From: Bacillota bacterium | Lineage (GTDB): Bacteria; Bacillota; Clostridia; Lachnospirales; Lachnospiraceae | Direction of reading: 5' to 3' | Assembly: GCA_023411225.1 (NCBI GenBank) | Contig: JAEYPA010000080.1 | Location: forward strand, 1 to 15,344 | Length of the DNA stretch: 15,344 nucleotides | Shown here: positions 12,263 through 15,344 of the stretch, piece after piece | How positions within the stretch are numbered: position 1 is the first letter of the stretch | Layout of the letters: each line of letters begins with the position of its first letter | Program-made: the position numbers and the translations under genes | The notes under the pieces: model-generated | What the model was told of the DNA's origin: nothing | The model's database searches: none | What the model saw: the letters and a program-made list of their open reading frames with translations, nothing else

Positions 12263-15067
12263 ATGTTACGTTTAATGTTACAAAAGTTACTGTACAAAAA
12301 ATGGTTAATCATCAGTCTACTTATAGGAAATATTCTTCTTGTTGCCATAGCAGCCAGTTATCCTATGTATAGAGATGCTTCCTTGCAAAAGATGATGATT
12401 ACGGAGTTTGACAATTACATGGAATCATATAAAATGTATCCCTCACAAATCTCATTGGAGCATTCTATGGATAATGAGAAGCAGGTGAATGATTTCTGGG
12501 AGATGGAAAAGAAAAGCAATACAATATGTGATGAACTTGATTTGACTATGGATAAAAAAGTGACCGAATATGGAATTCCGAATGTAAATTGTATACCTAC
12601 AGAGAGTCGTGATATCGAAAATTCAGCTAAGGTTGTTAACCTTATATCTATGTCAGATTTTAAAGAACACAGCACGATTTTAGCTGGTTCAGAGTTCTCT
12701 GATTCATTAAGCAAAGAGGGTTACATTGATGTAGTGGTAAGTCAGCAAACATTTCAATTTAAAGATCTGTTAATCGGAGATACCTTCAACTGTGATGGTA
12801 TGAAGGGCAAGGATGGAAAAGCTATAAAACTACGTGTTGTAGGTATTTTTACAGTAAATTATGAAAGCAATTCCTATTGGAAGATCGATCCATCCTCCTA
12901 TATGAATGAGTTTTTTATCAGTCAAGATATATTTAAGTCCGAGTTCCTATACGACAAAGGGTTTCATAATGCAATCGATGGACAATGGAGGATTGATTTT
13001 GACTATACAAAAGTACAACCAGAACAGGTAGATAAATTAATTAAGGAAACAGAATCCAGAATGACGGTAGGTGTTAAGAAATATAAATCATTTGAGGAAT
13101 CAGGTTACTTACATGTACTGAACAATTATAAATCAAAGTTGAATAAGGCACAATCTACCTTATTTCTATTAATTATACCATTGTTTGTGCTTCTATGTGC
13201 TTTTATCTTCATGATTTCCAGCCAGATACTTAGTTTGGAGGATAATGAAATCTCTCTGTTTAAAAGTAGAGGGGCCAGTAGAAAACAGATATTTGGTCTA
13301 TATTTATTGCAATCTGCATGCATGGCTGGAGGAAGCTTTGTGTTGGGCTTACCATTAGCAAGTATCCTCTGTAAAGTGCTTGGTTCCGCTAATGCCTTTT
13401 TGGAGTTTATCAACAGGACTTCACTTCCAATCAAGTACACTAAAAGTGCTCTACTATATAGCCTGGGAGCAATGATTGTATCAATTCTTATCACTATATT
13501 GCCTGTATTAAAGAACAGTGCCCTAAGTATTGTAAATCTAAAACAGAAAAAGGCTAGGAAGCAAAAGAAACTATGGCAAAAATTATATCTTGATGTTGTG
13601 ATACTAGCGATATCCTTATATGGATATTATTCCTTTGACCAAAATAAAAGTGATTTGCTAAGTAGAGTTATTGAAGGTAAGAGTATAGATCCACTATTGT
13701 TTTTAAGCTCATCCTTATTTATCTTGGGCGCCACTCTGTTTACGCTACGGTTACAGCCTCTTCTTGTAAAATTAATTTACAGAATAGGTAAGAAGAGATG
13801 GAAACCATCTAATTATGCAGCTTTTCTTCAAATTATACGAACAGGAAATAAACAATATTTCATCATGGTTTTTATGATTCTGACCATTGCTTTAGGAATT
13901 TTTAATTCTACCATAGCCAGAACAATAGTATTAAATGCAGAGAAGAATGCAGAATATTCTACAGGGGCAGAACTTACATTTGAGGAGAATTGGAAGCAAA
14001 AAGACAGTCCATCATCGGGAGGAGAGGACAGTGAAGGCGAATGGATAGAACCGGAATATAGTACATATTCACAACTTCCCGAAGTAAAAGCCTCAGCAAA
14101 GGTTTTTAGAATGACAGAAATAAATGTGGATTCTACTGCAAAGGTAACATCACAAATAATGGCAATCAATACGAAGGAATTTGGAGAAACTGCATATCTC
14201 CCAGAGGGACTAAATAAAGTATTATTTAATGAGTATCTTAATGCATTGTCAACCAATGTGGAGGCTGTATTACTATCATCGAATTATAAGACAAAACATG
14301 GATTGAAAATTGGTGATATCATAAATATAAATGCAGGAAATAGACCGTCTTTGGCTTGTGTAGTCTATGGGTTTGTAGATTATTGGCCTGGTTATTCGCC
14401 TACTCACGTAGAAATCAATGAAGATAATAGTAATAAGGTGGTAGATGATTACTTGGTGATCGCCCATCTGAGTCGTGTTCAGCAGATATGGGGGAAAGAA
14501 CCTTACGAGATATGGATGAAGTTAAAGGGAGCGGATACTAACTTTTTCTATGATTATATAAAGAAAAATGAAATTAGTGTTAGTAGCATCAAAGATAGAA
14601 AACAAGCAGTACTAGGTATCAGAAAAGACTCTGTTTTCCAGGGAACCAATGGCATTCTAACCATGAGCTTCATCGTAATCCTAGTGCTCTGTAGTATCGG
14701 GTATTTAATTTATTGGATACTGTCTATCAGTGGTAGAGAACTGCTATTTGGTGTATTCCGAGCCATGGGAATGTCCAAACGAGAGATTATACATATGTTA
14801 ATCAACGAGCAACTTTTTACCGGTGGATTAGCGATTGTGTTAGGTGGAGGAATAGGTGTGCTTGCCTCCAAGTTATATATTCCTATGATTCAAATTTCCT
14901 ATTCAGGAGATAATCAGGTGCTTCCATTGGAAATTATGACAAAATCAAGTGATATGGTTCGGTTATTCGTTATTGTGGCTCTTGTGTTTGTCGTTTGTAT
15001 GATGGTTTTGGCCTCTCTTGTCAAGAAATTAAAAATCGCTCAGGCCTTGAAGCTTGGAGAAGACTAA
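12263..15067 (+). CDS. FtsX/MacB-like ABC transporter permease with two permease halves
   Basis: A 934-residue membrane protein with about ten predicted membrane helices: TM1 13-33, then TM2-4 at about 297-320, 348-370 and 395-416; TM5-6 at about 441-457 and 477-495; TM7 at about 530-550, then TM8-10 at about 797-820, 853-872 and 900-921. Large extracytoplasmic domains lie between TM1-TM2 (about 260 residues) and TM7-TM8 (about 245 residues). Each half has the FtsX signature after the domain: FKSRGASRKQIFGLYLLQ and FRAMGMSKREIIHMLINEQ. This is two MacB-like four-helix units in one chain, about twice MacB's membrane part, with no ATPase domain. The ATPase is encoded next. It probably works mechanically with the three adaptors to push an extracytoplasmic substrate outward. 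Substrate unknown. Confidence 0.9.
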   Translation: MLRLMLQKLLYKKWLIISLLIGNILLVAIAASYPMYRDASLQKMMITEFDNYMESYKMYPSQISLEHSMDNEKQVNDFWEMEKKSNTICDELDLTMDKKVTEYGIPNVNCIPTESRDIENSAKVVNLISMSDFKEHSTILAGSEFSDSLSKEGYIDVVVSQQTFQFKDLLIGDTFNCDGMKGKDGKAIKLRVVGIFTVNYESNSYWKIDPSSYMNEFFISQDIFKSEFLYDKGFHNAIDGQWRIDFDYTKVQPEQVDKLIKETESRMTVGVKKYKSFEESGYLHVLNNYKSKLNKAQSTLFLLIIPLFVLLCAFIFMISSQILSLEDNEISLFKSRGASRKQIFGLYLLQSACMAGGSFVLGLPLASILCKVLGSANAFLEFINRTSLPIKYTKSALLYSLGAMIVSILITILPVLKNSALSIVNLKQKKARKQKKLWQKLYLDVVILAISLYGYYSFDQNKSDLLSRVIEGKSIDPLLFLSSSLFILGATLFTLRLQPLLVKLIYRIGKKRWKPSNYAAFLQIIRTGNKQYFIMVFMILTIALGIFNSTIARTIVLNAEKNAEYSTGAELTFEENWKQKDSPSSGGEDSEGEWIEPEYSTYSQLPEVKASAKVFRMTEINVDSTAKVTSQIMAINTKEFGETAYLPEGLNKVLFNEYLNALSTNVEAVLLSSNYKTKHGLKIGDIININAGNRPSLACVVYGFVDYWPGYSPTHVEINEDNSNKVVDDYLVIAHLSRVQQIWGKEPYEIWMKLKGADTNFFYDYIKKNEISVSSIKDRKQAVLGIRKDSVFQGTNGILTMSFIVILVLCSIGYLIYWILSISGRELLFGVFRAMGMSKREIIHMLINEQLFTGGLAIVLGGGIGVLASKLYIPMIQISYSGDNQVLPLEIMTKSSDMVRLFVIVALVFVVCMMVLASLVKKLKIAQALKLGED

Positions 15068-15091
15068 TAACAGGAGTAAAGGAGAAAAATA

Positions 15092-15344
15092 ATGGAACCT
15101 ATACTGGTTACAAAAAATATCAATCGAATCTTTCCCATAGCTGGAAAAGACAGCTTTCAAGCACTGAAAGACATCAACATTGAAGTCCCTGCTGGAAAAC
15201 TAGCAATCTTACGTGGACGCTCTGGTTCTGGAAAAACGACTTTAATTAATATATTAGGTGCTCTAGATACCCCAACTTCCGGGCAGGTGTATTTTTTAGG
15301 AAGAGAGATCACAGAGGTAAGTGATAGTGAAAAAGAGCAGCTCA
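15092..15344 (+). CDS. ABC transporter ATP-binding protein (MacB/LolD-like), N-terminal part
   Basis: The first 84 codons of an ABC ATPase, cut by the window end. It opens with ILVTKNINRIF, then ALKDINIEVPAGKLAILRG. The Walker A loop GRSGSGKTT (Gly42-Thr50) is followed by LINILGALDTPTSGQVYFLG, the pattern of the MacB/LolD/FtsE branch that powers FtsX-type permeases. AAAGGAG (15078-15084) sits 7 nt before the ATG, 24 bp after the permease stop. The signature motif, Walker B and D-loop lie outside the window, so activity cannot be judged. A homodimer of this protein would be expected on the two-half permease. Confidence 0.92.
   Translation, partial: MEPILVTKNINRIFPIAGKDSFQALKDINIEVPAGKLAILRGRSGSGKTTLINILGALDTPTSGQVYFLGREITEVSDSEKEQL

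Noticed and set aside
13828..14256. 142-codon reverse-strand open frame within the permease gene
   Set aside because: It lies antisense to the second FtsX half of an intact permease and does not resemble a known protein.
14995..15183. 62-codon forward frame spanning the permease/ATPase junction
   Set aside because: The ATPase frame beginning at 15092 carries a Walker A motif and a good ribosome site; this frame is an out-of-register shadow.

Overview
The window is AT-rich DNA with strong AGGAGG-type ribosome sites, consensus-like TTGACA/TATAAT promoters, lipobox lipoproteins, a PadR-DUF2812 pair and a remnant of an AgrC/GHKL-type kinase. Together these point to a low-GC Clostridia genome, probably Lachnospiraceae or a Clostridium relative. 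This assignment rests on gene content and composition only.

Left part (1-6355): the window opens inside the 3' end of a group II intron, with the maturase tail followed by RNA domains V and VI. A series of small stress, detoxification and regulation genes follows: a divergent HxlR regulator and nitroreductase, a divergent MocR-type (GntR-aminotransferase) regulator and PLP-dependent decarboxylase, a RimJ/RimL-type acetyltransferase, a VOC/glyoxalase-fold protein, and a reverse-strand AraC-GNAT fusion. Both divergent pairs look like local regulator-target switches. The MocR/decarboxylase intergenic region is notable for face-to-face promoters flanked by copies of one 11-bp motif.

Middle part (6356-8859): a self-regulated PadR gene with two palindromic operators is translationally coupled to a DUF2812 membrane protein. 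It is followed by 1.4 kb with no intact gene. That stretch is a graveyard holding a GHKL histidine kinase remnant on the reverse strand, a deleted second copy of padR whose operator is still a perfect palindrome, and the stub of a fourth HlyD/MacA-like adaptor gene.

Right part (8860-15344, running off the window): a tightly packed, partly overlapping operon encodes three different membrane-fusion (adaptor) proteins, two of them lipoproteins. It continues with a 934-residue FtsX-type permease that appears to carry two MacB-like halves in one chain, and the start of its ABC ATPase. This resembles a MacAB/YknXYZ-type exporter with three paralogous adaptors instead of one. The decayed fourth adaptor next door shows that the adaptor family has been duplicating and decaying at this locus. 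The substrate cannot be read from the sequence.
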